Part shown: positions 44,408-52,975 of the stretch, in pieces | Layout: every line of letters starts with the position of its first letter | Position numbering within the stretch: the first letter of the stretch is position 1 | NCBI GenBank assembly: GCA_964558665.1 | Contig: CAZLFA010000001.1 | Span: 62,001-126,000 of the forward strand | Direction of reading: 5' to 3' | DNA: 64,000 nucleotides | Source of the DNA: CAZLFA01 sp964558665 | GTDB taxonomy: Bacteria; Desulfobacterota; Syntrophia; Syntrophales; PHBD01 | Translations under genes and position numbers: made by a program | The notes under the pieces: model-generated | Seen by the model: the letters and a program-made list of their open reading frames with translations, nothing else | What the model was told of the DNA's origin: nothing | The model's database searches: none

Positions 44408-44576
44408 CAGGATGACGCGATAAAAGTAATACTCGTGGGCACCCCGGTCAAAGAAGCTTTCCGCGGCTCGGAATATTTTTCACAAAAAAAATATTTGATT
44501 CGCCGCTTGAAAACCTTTTTGACCGAGATAATATTCACTTATCCAAGTGCCTGTATGTTCTATTGCGTAATCCGGG
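44408..44576 (-). repeat. Long imperfect palindromic repeat, copy B
   Basis: The inverted partner of 37948-38118, with the central hairpin arms GGTCAAAGAAGCTTTCCGCG and CGGCGAA...TTTTTGACC around an AT-rich centre. Only 10-20 bases separate its end from the lpd ribosome-binding site, so it would fold in the lpd mRNA leader. Confidence 0.75.
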
Positions 44577-44596
44577 TTTATGTATTGGAGATGGAG

Positions 44597-45952
44597 ATGC
44601 CTGAAAAATATGATCTGATAGTCATCGGCGGCGGTCCCGGAGGACATGCCGCTGCGCTTCATGCCGCGAGCCTGGGAGCAGGTGTTGCGATAATAGAGAA
44701 TCAGGGATGGGGCGGTACCTGCACTAATCGGGGTTGTGTGCCGACCAAGGCTTTGCTTGCCTGCAGCGGTCACTATGCGCAACTGAAAAAAATAAAGCGT
44801 CTGGGCATATCAGCAGGAGAAACTTCGTTTGTTTTTGCAGCAATGAAGCGCCACCAGAAACAGATGGTGACAGTATCTGCCCTTGGTGCAGAAAAGAGCC
44901 TCAAGGACGTGGGGGTGACGGCGATTCGCGGCAATGCGCAGTTGCTTGATCCGTATAATGTCAAATACGAAACATCGGAAGGCAACGGAGAAATACTGAA
45001 AGCATCGAAGATAGTCATCGCGTGGGGATCGGAAACCAGCCTTCCTCCCGGTATCAATATTTCTGAGAGAGTGCTGACGTCGGACGGCATGCTGGCGCTG
45101 GAGAACCTGCCGTCAAGCGTGATCATTGTCGGCGGCAGCGTCATCGGTTTTGAATTTGCCACGTTTCTTGCGGAACTGGGAGTAAAGGTTACGGTAATCG
45201 AATTGCTGGAGCGCCTTCTTCCCACCGAGGACAAGGAGGCGGCCGATATGCTGTGCAAGGAGGTGCAGCGTCTGGGGGTGAGTCTCCATGCGGCAACATA
45301 TGCCAGGGAGATTCGCGAAACGTCAGACGGGGTTGTCATGACCGTAAATTCCGGCGGCAAAGTTGAAAAAGAGCTGGCCGCTGAGTATGCCCTGATATGT
45401 ACGGGCAGAAAACCCCGCCTGAGGACTGAAGAACTGGATCGATGCGGTATCGGCTACGGACGGACGGGAATCACCGTTGATGCAAATCAGATGACCAGTG
45501 CGGAAGGTGTTTATGCAGTAGGTGATGTTACGGGCGGCATTATGCTGGCGCACCGGGCTGCTCATCAGGGAAAGGCCGTTGCCGATCGGCTTTTTGGAGA
45601 CGGTGCGGTCGCTTATCGGGATGAAGCCGTTCCCTCTGTCATCTACACACATCCGCAGCTTGCGCGTGTAGGATTAACGGAAACACAGGCGGCTGAAAGG
45701 GGGCTGAAGGTAGAGATCATACGGTCGGAATACGGCGCCAACATCATGGCGCGGGCGGAACTGCAGGGAAGCGGCTTTGTAAAACAGCTTTTCCACAACA
45801 ATAAGCTGATCGGCGCGTCCATTGTCGGTGATCAGGCGGGAGAACTCATTTCCTCACTCAGTCTTGCCGTTGCGGCAGGAATGGCTAAGAGGGATTTGAA
45901 ATCCTGGATAATACCGCATCCGACGCTAAGCGAATTGCTGAATCAGGATTAG
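44597..45952 (+). CDS. lpd: Dihydrolipoyl dehydrogenase
   Basis: Reoxidises dihydrolipoamide with NAD+ in glycine cleavage and 2-oxoacid dehydrogenase complexes. The 451-residue flavoprotein starts MPEKYDLIVIGGGPGGHAAALHAA (FAD Rossmann); GGAG (44587-44590) is six bases upstream. The redox pair is in GGTCTNRGCVPTKALL, the NAD site in VIIVGGSVIGFEFATFLAELG, the second FAD motif in EGVYAVGDVTGG, and the C-terminal catalytic His-Glu in HPTLSE. Its proximity to gcvPB and lipA supports a role as the L-protein of glycine cleavage. Confidence 0.94.
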   Translation: MPEKYDLIVIGGGPGGHAAALHAASLGAGVAIIENQGWGGTCTNRGCVPTKALLACSGHYAQLKKIKRLGISAGETSFVFAAMKRHQKQMVTVSALGAEKSLKDVGVTAIRGNAQLLDPYNVKYETSEGNGEILKASKIVIAWGSETSLPPGINISERVLTSDGMLALENLPSSVIIVGGSVIGFEFATFLAELGVKVTVIELLERLLPTEDKEAADMLCKEVQRLGVSLHAATYAREIRETSDGVVMTVNSGGKVEKELAAEYALICTGRKPRLRTEELDRCGIGYGRTGITVDANQMTSAEGVYAVGDVTGGIMLAHRAAHQGKAVADRLFGDGAVAYRDEAVPSVIYTHPQLARVGLTETQAAERGLKVEIIRSEYGANIMARAELQGSGFVKQLFHNNKLIGASIVGDQAGELISSLSLAVAAGMAKRDLKSWIIPHPTLSELLNQD

Positions 45953-46147
45953 TCAGCCGGAATTATTCTCCGCTTCCATCTCCTGCTTTTTTCTAAACTC
46001 GGCCTCCTCCTGTGCCCGGATTGCTTCGTCTCTTGCTTTCATGCATTCGCGGCACCAGATGGTGTACCCGCACCGGCCTTTGCAGTTTTCAAAGTCGTCG
46101 TCCTCAGCGAGGTTGCCGTTATTAACCTTCTCCGCTTGATCGCTCAA
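45953..46147 (-). CDS. Small Cys-rich hypothetical protein
   Basis: A 64-residue protein, TTG start with GAGAGAAAG just upstream, 16 bp after the acyl-CoA synthetase stop. CKGRCGYTIWCRECMKAR (four Cys) suggests a small zinc-binding knuckle, followed by a charged helix rich in Glu (AIRAQEEAEFRKKQEMEAE). No family is recognised. It may assist the upstream synthetase, from position only. Its stop abuts that of lpd. Confidence 0.6.
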   Translation of the reverse strand: MSDQAEKVNNGNLAEDDDFENCKGRCGYTIWCRECMKARDEAIRAQEEAEFRKKQEMEAENNSG

Positions 46148-46163
46148 AGTCTTTCTCTCTGCC

Positions 46164-47954
46164 TTACTGATTATAAAGAGATTCTATCTGGTCCTGATAT
46201 TTCTGAAAGACCACGCGCCGCTTCAGTTTCATTGTCTGGGTCAGCGTTCCGTTTTCCAGGCTGAACGGCTCCTTCAAAAAGAGAAACTTCTTGGGTATCT
46301 CGTAACTGGCGTATTTGCCGGTCAATGAACTCTGAATGCCGCTGCCGATCATGGTTTTTATGTCGTCCCTGTTGAGAAGTTCGTTGATTTCTGCGGGCAG
46401 GTTGTTTTTTTCCGCATATTTTTCAAGAGCGAAAAAGTCGGGTACTACCAGACATGTTGTATAAGGGCGATTGTCACCGTAGATGACGGCGTTTTGCACG
46501 TAGGGCACCAGGCAGATATCCTCTTCGAGCGAGGAAGGAAATACGAATTTACCGTTTTCCAGTTTGAACTGCTCCTTGATGCGTCCTGTTATGTAAAGGT
46601 AGCCGTCTTTGTCCAGCCTGCCCCGGTCGCCCGTCCTCACACCGCCATCCGGCGTCATAACCTCCGCCGTCTGTTCCGGCTTGTTGTGGTAACCCTTCAT
46701 GACATTGGGGCCGTAAACGACAATTTCGCCATCCGTCGCCCCCTCTTCCACGACCGACTTGTCTATAACGATCTTCACTTTGTCGATGGCGCGTCCGACG
46801 GAGCCGAGGCGATAATCCGGGGGGCCGTTCATGGCAATACCCGGTGATGTCTCCGTCATGCCGTAGCAGTCATAAACGGGTATGCCGATGTCGAAGAAGA
46901 ACAGGGCTATTTCCAGGTTCATCATGGCGCTTGCCGTCATGGAGCCTTTGAGGCGGCCGCCGAACTTGTCCCGGATCTTCTGGAATACTATCTTGTCGGC
47001 GATGGCGAATTTAAGGTTGTTCAGAAAAGAACTCTGACCCTTTTCGGCAAGCCGCCGCTTCTCTTTTGCCGCTTCTACGCCCATGACGAAAAGCGCCTTC
47101 GCCAGCCCTCCCTCCTCATTCATCTTTTTCCAGAGGCCGTCATAGATTCGGTTGAAGACACGCGGCACGGCAATCAAAAAGGTCGGCCTGATTTTGGACA
47201 TATCATCAACCAGCGTGTTGATGTTTCCCATAAAACCCATGGAGGCGCCTAGCTGCAGGAATGTGTGCTGTTCCCCCAATCCGTAAGTATGCGCCCACGG
47301 CAGAAGAGAAAAGGTCCGGTCGTTTTCGTTGAATTCATTATAGAGTTTAACGCGGGCGTGTGAGTTGCTGGTCCAGTTGGCATGCGTCAGCAGTACGCCC
47401 TTCGGGTCGCCGGTCGTGCCCGACGTGTATATCAGCACAGCAACATCATCCGCCTGGGGATGTACGGAAGGCACGGGGTTTGACTCGCCGATTTTTTCCA
47501 TCTCGGCCATGGCGTTTTTGGCGTTGCCCCCCATAAGAATAATCTTTTCCAGCGCCGGTATGCGTGAAGGAAAATCCTTTACCTTTTCAAAAATTTCCTC
47601 TTTCGATACAAAAAGCAGCTTAACGCCGCTGTCCTTTATAATATACTCCCAGATATGAGGGAGCTCAACCTCATACATGGGAACAAAGCGGGCGCCCCGT
47701 CCCATCGTTGCATAATGGACAACCGCCCAGTCAACGGAGTTATTGGAGATGACGCCTACGACATCCTCTTTTTCTATGCCGGCCTTGGCGAGGCCGCCGC
47801 GCAGATTGTCCACCCGCCTGCCGAACTCTATGTAGGTGATCCATTCGTAGTCACCGTTATTGTTTTTCGTGCCGAACAGTTGCCTGTCAGCAAACTTCTT
47901 AGCGCTGTTTTCAAGAAATTCCACCAGGTTATCCGGCTTATCCAACTGGTACAT
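46164..47954 (-). CDS. Long-chain acyl-CoA synthetase (AMP-forming)
   Basis: Activates long-chain fatty acids. The 596-residue protein starts MYQLDKPDNLVEFLENSAKKF with GGGAGGA upstream. It has the ATP motif LIYTSGTTGDPKGVLLTHANW with the intact consensus, LPWAHTYGLGEQH, YGMTETSPGIAMNGP, GEIVVYGPNVMKGYHNKPEQT, RTGDRGRLDKDGYLYITGRIKEQFKLENGKFVFPSSLEEDI. The last part is typical of eukaryote-like long-chain synthetases, FadD15/LACS type. Together with the 18.1-19.6 kb ligase it gives the cell two fatty-acid activation enzymes. Confidence 0.92.
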   Translation of the reverse strand: MYQLDKPDNLVEFLENSAKKFADRQLFGTKNNNGDYEWITYIEFGRRVDNLRGGLAKAGIEKEDVVGVISNNSVDWAVVHYATMGRGARFVPMYEVELPHIWEYIIKDSGVKLLFVSKEEIFEKVKDFPSRIPALEKIILMGGNAKNAMAEMEKIGESNPVPSVHPQADDVAVLIYTSGTTGDPKGVLLTHANWTSNSHARVKLYNEFNENDRTFSLLPWAHTYGLGEQHTFLQLGASMGFMGNINTLVDDMSKIRPTFLIAVPRVFNRIYDGLWKKMNEEGGLAKALFVMGVEAAKEKRRLAEKGQSSFLNNLKFAIADKIVFQKIRDKFGGRLKGSMTASAMMNLEIALFFFDIGIPVYDCYGMTETSPGIAMNGPPDYRLGSVGRAIDKVKIVIDKSVVEEGATDGEIVVYGPNVMKGYHNKPEQTAEVMTPDGGVRTGDRGRLDKDGYLYITGRIKEQFKLENGKFVFPSSLEEDICLVPYVQNAVIYGDNRPYTTCLVVPDFFALEKYAEKNNLPAEINELLNRDDIKTMIGSGIQSSLTGKYASYEIPKKFLFLKEPFSLENGTLTQTMKLKRRVVFQKYQDQIESLYNQ

Positions 47955-48181
47955 AAGTTTTCCTCCCAAAGGTATCCCATGTTGTCTCGAGATGTTCATA
48001 TTTAATGCCCCGGAGATTATTGGAGATTTTTAGAAGGTTCGTCGATGTTTCAGAAGAAGGTAGGTGAATTTTCTCTCCGCAGCAAATTATATCGCCATGA
48101 CGTCTTGCATTATTATGGGATTCTACCCCAAATCGGCGGGAAGGTCACGCAAATTTGAATGATTTCCGTGCAGGAATTTTA

Positions 48182-49531
48182 CTATAAATTTATAGAGGCA
48201 GCGGCGCTTTCTCCGGCGAGATACCCGGTGGAAAAGGCCGCCTGGAGGTTGTAACCGCCTGTATCGGCGTCGATGTCGAGCACCTCGCCGCAGAAATACA
48301 GGCCGTTTATGATCCTCGAGGCCATAGTGCGGGGGTCAACCTCCTTTAGCGAGACCCCGCCCGCCGTAACTATGGCAGACGACATCGGCAGGGGACTTTT
48401 GATGTTGAACCGTAAGGACTTAAGATTTTCCAGCAGATATTCCTTGTGTGTTGAACTGATCTGACTGCCCTGTAAATCAGGAGGTATTTCAGTAAGTTTT
48501 ACCATGGGATCAATCATTTTTTGCGGAAGCAGCCCGGCAAGTATGCCTTTAAATCCCCTTTTCCCGAACCGGTCAAAATCCCTCTGCAGCCGCAAGCGAA
48601 GCTGATCACGGGTCAATGCCGGTTTGAGATCTATAGATACGCTGACCGGCCCTTCCTGCAATGCGTCAGCCACAGAAAGGCTCATAAGAAGTGTGATGGG
48701 GCCGCCGATTCCGAAATGGGTAAAGATCATCTCGCCCATGCGGCTTTCGATGATGACGGCGTCGTGACGTCTCGGCTTTGCTCCGCGTCCGATGTCGATA
48801 TCCGGTACGAGAGAAGGGTTGATACTATCCGCCGGGCATCGGAATGCCGTCAGGCGCACATTGCGCAGACTCAGCCCCTGAAGCGACTTTGCCGTATTTA
48901 TTTCTTCGACAACGAGGGGTACGAGGGCAGGGCGCATACTGGTTATGGTATGTCCCGCCGAACGGGCGATACGGTATCCGTCGCCTGTCGAGCCTGTGCC
49001 GGGATAGGTTGCCCCGCCGGTTGCCAGAATGACCGCCGCGGCAGGCAGGAAACACTTTTCGGTATCCACGCCGATGACTCTGCTGCCGGCAAGTTTGATT
49101 TTTTTTACAGACAAGCCTGTTCTGATCTTTGCTCCGTGGCCTTGCGCATAACGGATCAAAGCATCCACGACATCTCCGGCGCGGTCACTGGCAGGAAAGA
49201 TGCGCCCGCCCCTCTCCGTCTTTGTGTCGACTCCATAGTTTTTCAAGAGCGACAGCAGATCCTCACGGAAAAAATGATAAAAGGAACTGTATAGAAAAGG
49301 TCCGTTTTCTCCGTACATCGGTATAAAATCTTTCAGGCTTTTTGTGTTGGAGAGATTGCAGCGCGTTTTCCCGCTGATGAGGATTTTTTTGCCGGGACGC
49401 TCCGTCTTTTCGAGAAGCAACACGCTAGCGCCAAGCTCCGCGGCGCGCCCGGAGGCGATCAGCCCTCCGGCGCCGGCGCCGACAACGATAACACGGTTGT
49501 TATCTGCATGTCTGAAATCCTCTTTTGTCAT
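48182..49531 (-). CDS. NAD(P)/FAD-dependent oxidoreductase (BaiN/HI0933-like)
   Basis: A 449-residue flavoprotein of the HI0933/YhiN family. It has the FAD Rossmann VIVVGAGAGGLIASGRAAELGASVLLLEK, the family signature KKILISGKTRCNLSNTK, VILATGGATYPGTGSTGDGYRIARSAGH, and the C-terminal TAGGVSLKEVD and GLYFCGEVLDIDADTGGYNLQAAFSTGYLAG. Biochemical role is unknown for most members; BaiN acts on bile-acid intermediates in some gut bacteria. The start MTKEDFRHADNN is chosen over the GTG three codons upstream. The gene is monocistronic by position. Confidence 0.9.
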   Translation of the reverse strand: MTKEDFRHADNNRVIVVGAGAGGLIASGRAAELGASVLLLEKTERPGKKILISGKTRCNLSNTKSLKDFIPMYGENGPFLYSSFYHFFREDLLSLLKNYGVDTKTERGGRIFPASDRAGDVVDALIRYAQGHGAKIRTGLSVKKIKLAGSRVIGVDTEKCFLPAAAVILATGGATYPGTGSTGDGYRIARSAGHTITSMRPALVPLVVEEINTAKSLQGLSLRNVRLTAFRCPADSINPSLVPDIDIGRGAKPRRHDAVIIESRMGEMIFTHFGIGGPITLLMSLSVADALQEGPVSVSIDLKPALTRDQLRLRLQRDFDRFGKRGFKGILAGLLPQKMIDPMVKLTEIPPDLQGSQISSTHKEYLLENLKSLRFNIKSPLPMSSAIVTAGGVSLKEVDPRTMASRIINGLYFCGEVLDIDADTGGYNLQAAFSTGYLAGESAAASINL

Positions 49532-49623
49532 TGCTACCACATATCATAAAATATAAGCGTTCAAAAGACGGCAGAAACGATAAAGCCGGATATGACCAGA
49601 CAAATCAGGGTTACTTCTTTTCC

Positions 49624-50952
49624 TCATGATCTGCTCATCATGGACCGAAATCGGGAGATTGACTCCTGAGCATTCTTTTTATACCGGGGATCGACAATCA
49701 GCGCTGCCTCTTTTTCCGCCTCCTGAAAGAGTACAACAGCAACGCGTCTTTCCACCTTCAGATGATAAATATCCTGGGCTGCGGAAAACAGGGCGTGGAA
49801 CCGCTGTAAGGGGTCTTTCAATTTGAGAATAGCAGATATCCATGCCGTCATCTTTTTTTTCGCTTCACATTTACTGCCGGCAGCAAAGTTGGATTGCCAG
49901 ATAAATTTATACAAGCTGTTTGGAAAAGGGTGCTGTGCATTTGATTTCATGATGGCAGCATCCGCTGTCAGGACATGGAGTAACCGTTCCGCTTCGTCGG
50001 CATAGCGCAGGGTTGCCGCCTTGTCGAATGGCGGATCCGCGTATGGGGCAGGACTGTTATTGCCGGCATGTAAATTATGTAAATTGTAAAGACGGCTGTT
50101 GCGAGCGGCTTTACCGATGCCGTACGGCATTTTATGCATGAGGGTACTGACAACTTGATCCCTGTCCGGGTCGTGCGGCATCTGTTCAAGCATGCTGACG
50201 ATTTTTGCATAAGCGCTTCTTTCAAGCATCCACTCGGCAAATACAACCAGGTCATAACTGCCGTATGGTCTTTTATCGGTTTCAATTGTTCCTGCAATGT
50301 GCAGCATCAGCAGAATATATGCAAAGGGATCGCCTTGGTCTTTTTCCTTTTCTCGTATCCAGGTCGCCATGCGAAAAAGAAATGCGGCATCGTTGATCCT
50401 TTCCGCAACGGTTGCCTGCGGCGATATCCGGCCGTCGGCCAGCAGTGATTGCAGGGAAAGGCGGACTGCCTTTCTCCGCAACGCTTCGTCAGAAAATATT
50501 TTGTCTTCAATAGCCCGGAAGACAACCTCCTTGAGCAGGTAACCGTTAATGGTGCGGTCACTGCCCGATGATTGTCCGTTGACTATCTGTGATGCCCTGT
50601 CCAGCACTGCAAGGGCGCAGGCATGATGACCGTCTTTAAACCGGTCGCCGGCTATTTCCGCAAGGACTGCAATCGTTTCGCGAGGGGCGGTCTTATTTGG
50701 AGGAACTTCTGGGGTTTGGCACCCTGTGCTTTTTATCTCAGCCTTTGAGTATAGCTGGTTTTTCCAGAGTGAATCAAGATCATCGCCGGCAGTCTCCGTG
50801 CTTACTGCCTGTGTTTGCTCCGGCTGAAACCGGGCGGAAATTTCGCACTCGTATGCATTCAAGACAATGTATGCGCCGGGGACTGCGAAAAGAACAATTA
50901 CAAGAGTGATCCAGGTATATTTTTTCTTTAAAACAGTAATGAGTGAATGCAT
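49624..50952 (-). CDS. Hypothetical membrane-anchored protein
   Basis: A 442-residue protein with one N-terminal transmembrane segment (YTWITLVIVLFAVPGAYIVL, residues about 12-31) and a large exported, mostly helical domain with TPR-like character (FKDGHHACALAVLDRASQIV, RYADEAERLLHVLTADA). No family is recognised. It is downstream of the ankyrin-repeat gene (19 bp) on the same strand, so both probably come from the leftward CreB-array promoter. Confidence 0.7.
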   Translation of the reverse strand: MHSLITVLKKKYTWITLVIVLFAVPGAYIVLNAYECEISARFQPEQTQAVSTETAGDDLDSLWKNQLYSKAEIKSTGCQTPEVPPNKTAPRETIAVLAEIAGDRFKDGHHACALAVLDRASQIVNGQSSGSDRTINGYLLKEVVFRAIEDKIFSDEALRRKAVRLSLQSLLADGRISPQATVAERINDAAFLFRMATWIREKEKDQGDPFAYILLMLHIAGTIETDKRPYGSYDLVVFAEWMLERSAYAKIVSMLEQMPHDPDRDQVVSTLMHKMPYGIGKAARNSRLYNLHNLHAGNNSPAPYADPPFDKAATLRYADEAERLLHVLTADAAIMKSNAQHPFPNSLYKFIWQSNFAAGSKCEAKKKMTAWISAILKLKDPLQRFHALFSAAQDIYHLKVERRVAVVLFQEAEKEAALIVDPRYKKNAQESISRFRSMMSRS

Positions 50953-50971
50953 GGTGATAACCTCCTTTTAA

Positions 50972-52720
50972 TTACTTAGCGCCAGCGGCAGTAAGGATCC
51001 GGATCGTCTCGGGATCATTTGTTTCTTTCGCCCATTCAAGAATTGTCCTAGTTACCGTTTGCGTCTTGATATCCGGCCCTACTGTTACTGTATGCGGTCC
51101 TTCCTGTCTGATTCCCTGGACAACATCATCCTTAGTGTAACCCCTCCGGACGTCTAGCCCGTTCTTCAGCAGCAGATTCAGTATCCTGTGCCTGTCCTTA
51201 TTGCTGCTCTGTACTGCTTCTATGGCGGCCGTGTCGCTTATTCTGATGCCGGAACGCAGAAGTAGTTCGACCATCTCCGAAGATCCTTTCCAGATTGCAT
51301 TAACAAGTGCGGAGATAGTGCTGCCACTATCTTTTGCACCATAATTAAGTAGTAATATTACGGCCTCAATGTTTTCATTATCAACTGCTTCAGCGAGAGA
51401 GGAGTAGGGGTATTGGTCCGGGTCTTTCAGATTTGGGTTGGCGCCCGCTTTAAGGAGCAAATACAGAAGATCATTTCGCCTGTTCTCTATAACGAAGTCC
51501 AGGGGGCGTCTTTCATAATCATCAAGCACTTCATTTACATTGCGTCGCCCCTTGATCAGTGTTGTCGCGGCAGCAGTTCCTGGCCTGGAAAGGGCATATT
51601 CCCAGGGATTTATATCCTTGCTTTTGGCTTCCTTTTTAATCTTGCCTGAAGCAGTGAGGACATAGTTGACAGGCCGAACCTCGAATTTGCAGACGGTCTG
51701 GAGTTTGTCCCTGTCCAGCATGTAGATTTGGCGATGTTCGGCAAAGGGTCCGTCCTGTCTTTCATCCAGATAAATTCTGCCGTCGACTATAAAGGGAATG
51801 ACTGTCTGGCCGCCGCAGCCGCCGGCCGGCAGTTTATCCGTCAACTGCCGGTCGACAGTCGTCCTGTCTGACGTCAGAACGCCCAGAAAAGTCCCCCCGC
51901 ACCCCCGGCCACGTCCCGATGATAACTCAAGAGAGACAACAATCTCCTTTTTCCCGTCATTGTTTATATCGATCAGTGCCGCCTTTTCTCCTGCATGGGT
52001 CTCATAGAATTCTGCAGCTTGAAGAGCTCGGTGGGACAGGGCATGAAGTTTGTTGAAAGTTACGGGTTTCAGCTTTCCGGCCTGCGCCATGCCGCATACC
52101 CTGTGATTGCGGGACGACTTCAGACGCTGATAAGGACGGCTTTTCTGGTCAAACTCGCACACGATCTTTGACCGGTTTTGAGGACTGATATATTCCAGAT
52201 ACTGAAGAGTCTGGTCTGTCTTACCCAGGACATACAACACGCCTCTATGCCTGATAAAAGCGCGATCATAGGCCCAGCGCAGATTATCCTCTTCCCAGTC
52301 ATCGTCGGAGGAATGCTTTATGTTGATCTTTTTGTCCGCTTTACTTCTGAAAACAGAATATTCTTCAAAATGGGCGGTTCCTCCGGAGGTGATAAAGACT
52401 CTTTCAGGAATGCCGTCGTTGTTGATATCGAGCAGGCGCTTAAATACGATTCCGTAAGATATGCTGTCCGGGATGCGAACAGCGGACGAATCAACCGGAT
52501 CTGACGAGATGAGAATTTTTTTAAGCTGCCCTCTGTTGGCATAATCAGCAACGTACTTGCACACTCCGTTTGACGGAGCTTTGCCTTTCTTCACCTTTGA
52601 TAAAGCTTCGTCGGGTATCGCTAGCATCATCAGGATGATGAAAAAGATCGCCATCATGGATGCTCTTGACCGTTCCTCTTTACGCAACGGCGTTTCATGG
52701 AAAGATCTCTCTGTAAACAT
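50972..52720 (-). CDS. Exported ankyrin-repeat protein with calcium-loop-like repeats
   Basis: A 582-residue protein. ATG 52720 has AGGAGG six bases upstream. Residues 22-40 (MMAIFFIILMMLAIP) form a signal segment. The N-terminal half carries D-x-N-x-DG loops (LDINNDGIPERVFITSGG, LIDINNDGKKEIVVSLEL), as in FG-GAP/EF-hand-like VCBS repeats. The C-terminal 200 residues hold about four ankyrin repeats (RRPLDFVIENRRNDLLYLLLKAGANPNLKD, LAEAVDNENIEAVILLLNYGA). Such a combination suggests an envelope protein that contacts other proteins. It is divergent from the exosortase operon and preceded by an array of CreB-like boxes. Confidence 0.75.
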   Translation of the reverse strand: MFTERSFHETPLRKEERSRASMMAIFFIILMMLAIPDEALSKVKKGKAPSNGVCKYVADYANRGQLKKILISSDPVDSSAVRIPDSISYGIVFKRLLDINNDGIPERVFITSGGTAHFEEYSVFRSKADKKINIKHSSDDDWEEDNLRWAYDRAFIRHRGVLYVLGKTDQTLQYLEYISPQNRSKIVCEFDQKSRPYQRLKSSRNHRVCGMAQAGKLKPVTFNKLHALSHRALQAAEFYETHAGEKAALIDINNDGKKEIVVSLELSSGRGRGCGGTFLGVLTSDRTTVDRQLTDKLPAGGCGGQTVIPFIVDGRIYLDERQDGPFAEHRQIYMLDRDKLQTVCKFEVRPVNYVLTASGKIKKEAKSKDINPWEYALSRPGTAAATTLIKGRRNVNEVLDDYERRPLDFVIENRRNDLLYLLLKAGANPNLKDPDQYPYSSLAEAVDNENIEAVILLLNYGAKDSGSTISALVNAIWKGSSEMVELLLRSGIRISDTAAIEAVQSSNKDRHRILNLLLKNGLDVRRGYTKDDVVQGIRQEGPHTVTVGPDIKTQTVTRTILEWAKETNDPETIRILTAAGAK

Positions 52721-52799
52721 ATTCCGCCTCCTTTTCCCGGCTATGATGGTTCTCTTTCATGCCGGGACTTTATTTTGGCTGTCATCCTGACTCGGCAAG

Positions 52800-52837
52800 G
52801 TGAAGAAATTTTGAAAAACAGATGAAAAAGAGATGAA
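52800..52837 (-). promoter_or_regulatory. Leftward array of four CreB-like boxes
   Basis: On the minus strand the boxes TTCAT (52837-52833), TTCAT (52826-52822), TTCAA (52815-52811) and TTCAC (52804-52800) are spaced exactly 11 bp start to start. E. coli CreB binds TTCAC-N6-TTCAC, the same pentamer-plus-6 spacing. The array reads toward the ankyrin gene start at 52720. Confidence 0.6.
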
Positions 52838-52867
52838 AATTCTCCTGTCAAAAAACGGTTTTCACTT

Positions 52868-52905
52868 TTCATGCATTATTCATTTTCTTTTCATAATCCC
52901 TTCAC
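52868..52905 (+). promoter_or_regulatory. Rightward array of four CreB-like boxes
   Basis: TTCAT (52868-52872), TTCAT (52879-52883), TTCAT (52890-52894) and TTCAC (52901-52905) have exact 11-bp spacing. An additional TTCAC lies at 52861-52865, out of phase. The array is the mirror image of the leftward one around position 52852.5 and lies upstream of the VIT/vWA gene at 52976. Confidence 0.65.
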
Positions 52906-52975
52906 TCTGCGGAGAGAGACTGCCCATCAAGAAAACGGTCCGGAAAGGATCGACTACAGAAAGGAGAAGGGTGCC

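Larger units (their letters stand above)
44263..44596. other. 334-bp divergent region between lipoprotein gene and lpd
   Basis: Contains candidate promoters for both genes and repeat copy B. The lpd transcript from its promoter would carry the entire palindromic repeat as its 5' leader. No ORF is supported here; a long open frame that extends lpd upstream to 44435 is only the repeat being open by chance. Confidence 0.55.

Noticed and set aside
44435..44596. 54-codon N-terminal extension of lpd
   Set aside because: The extension translates the palindromic repeat. The GGAG-preceded ATG at 44597 is directly before the FAD-binding motif.
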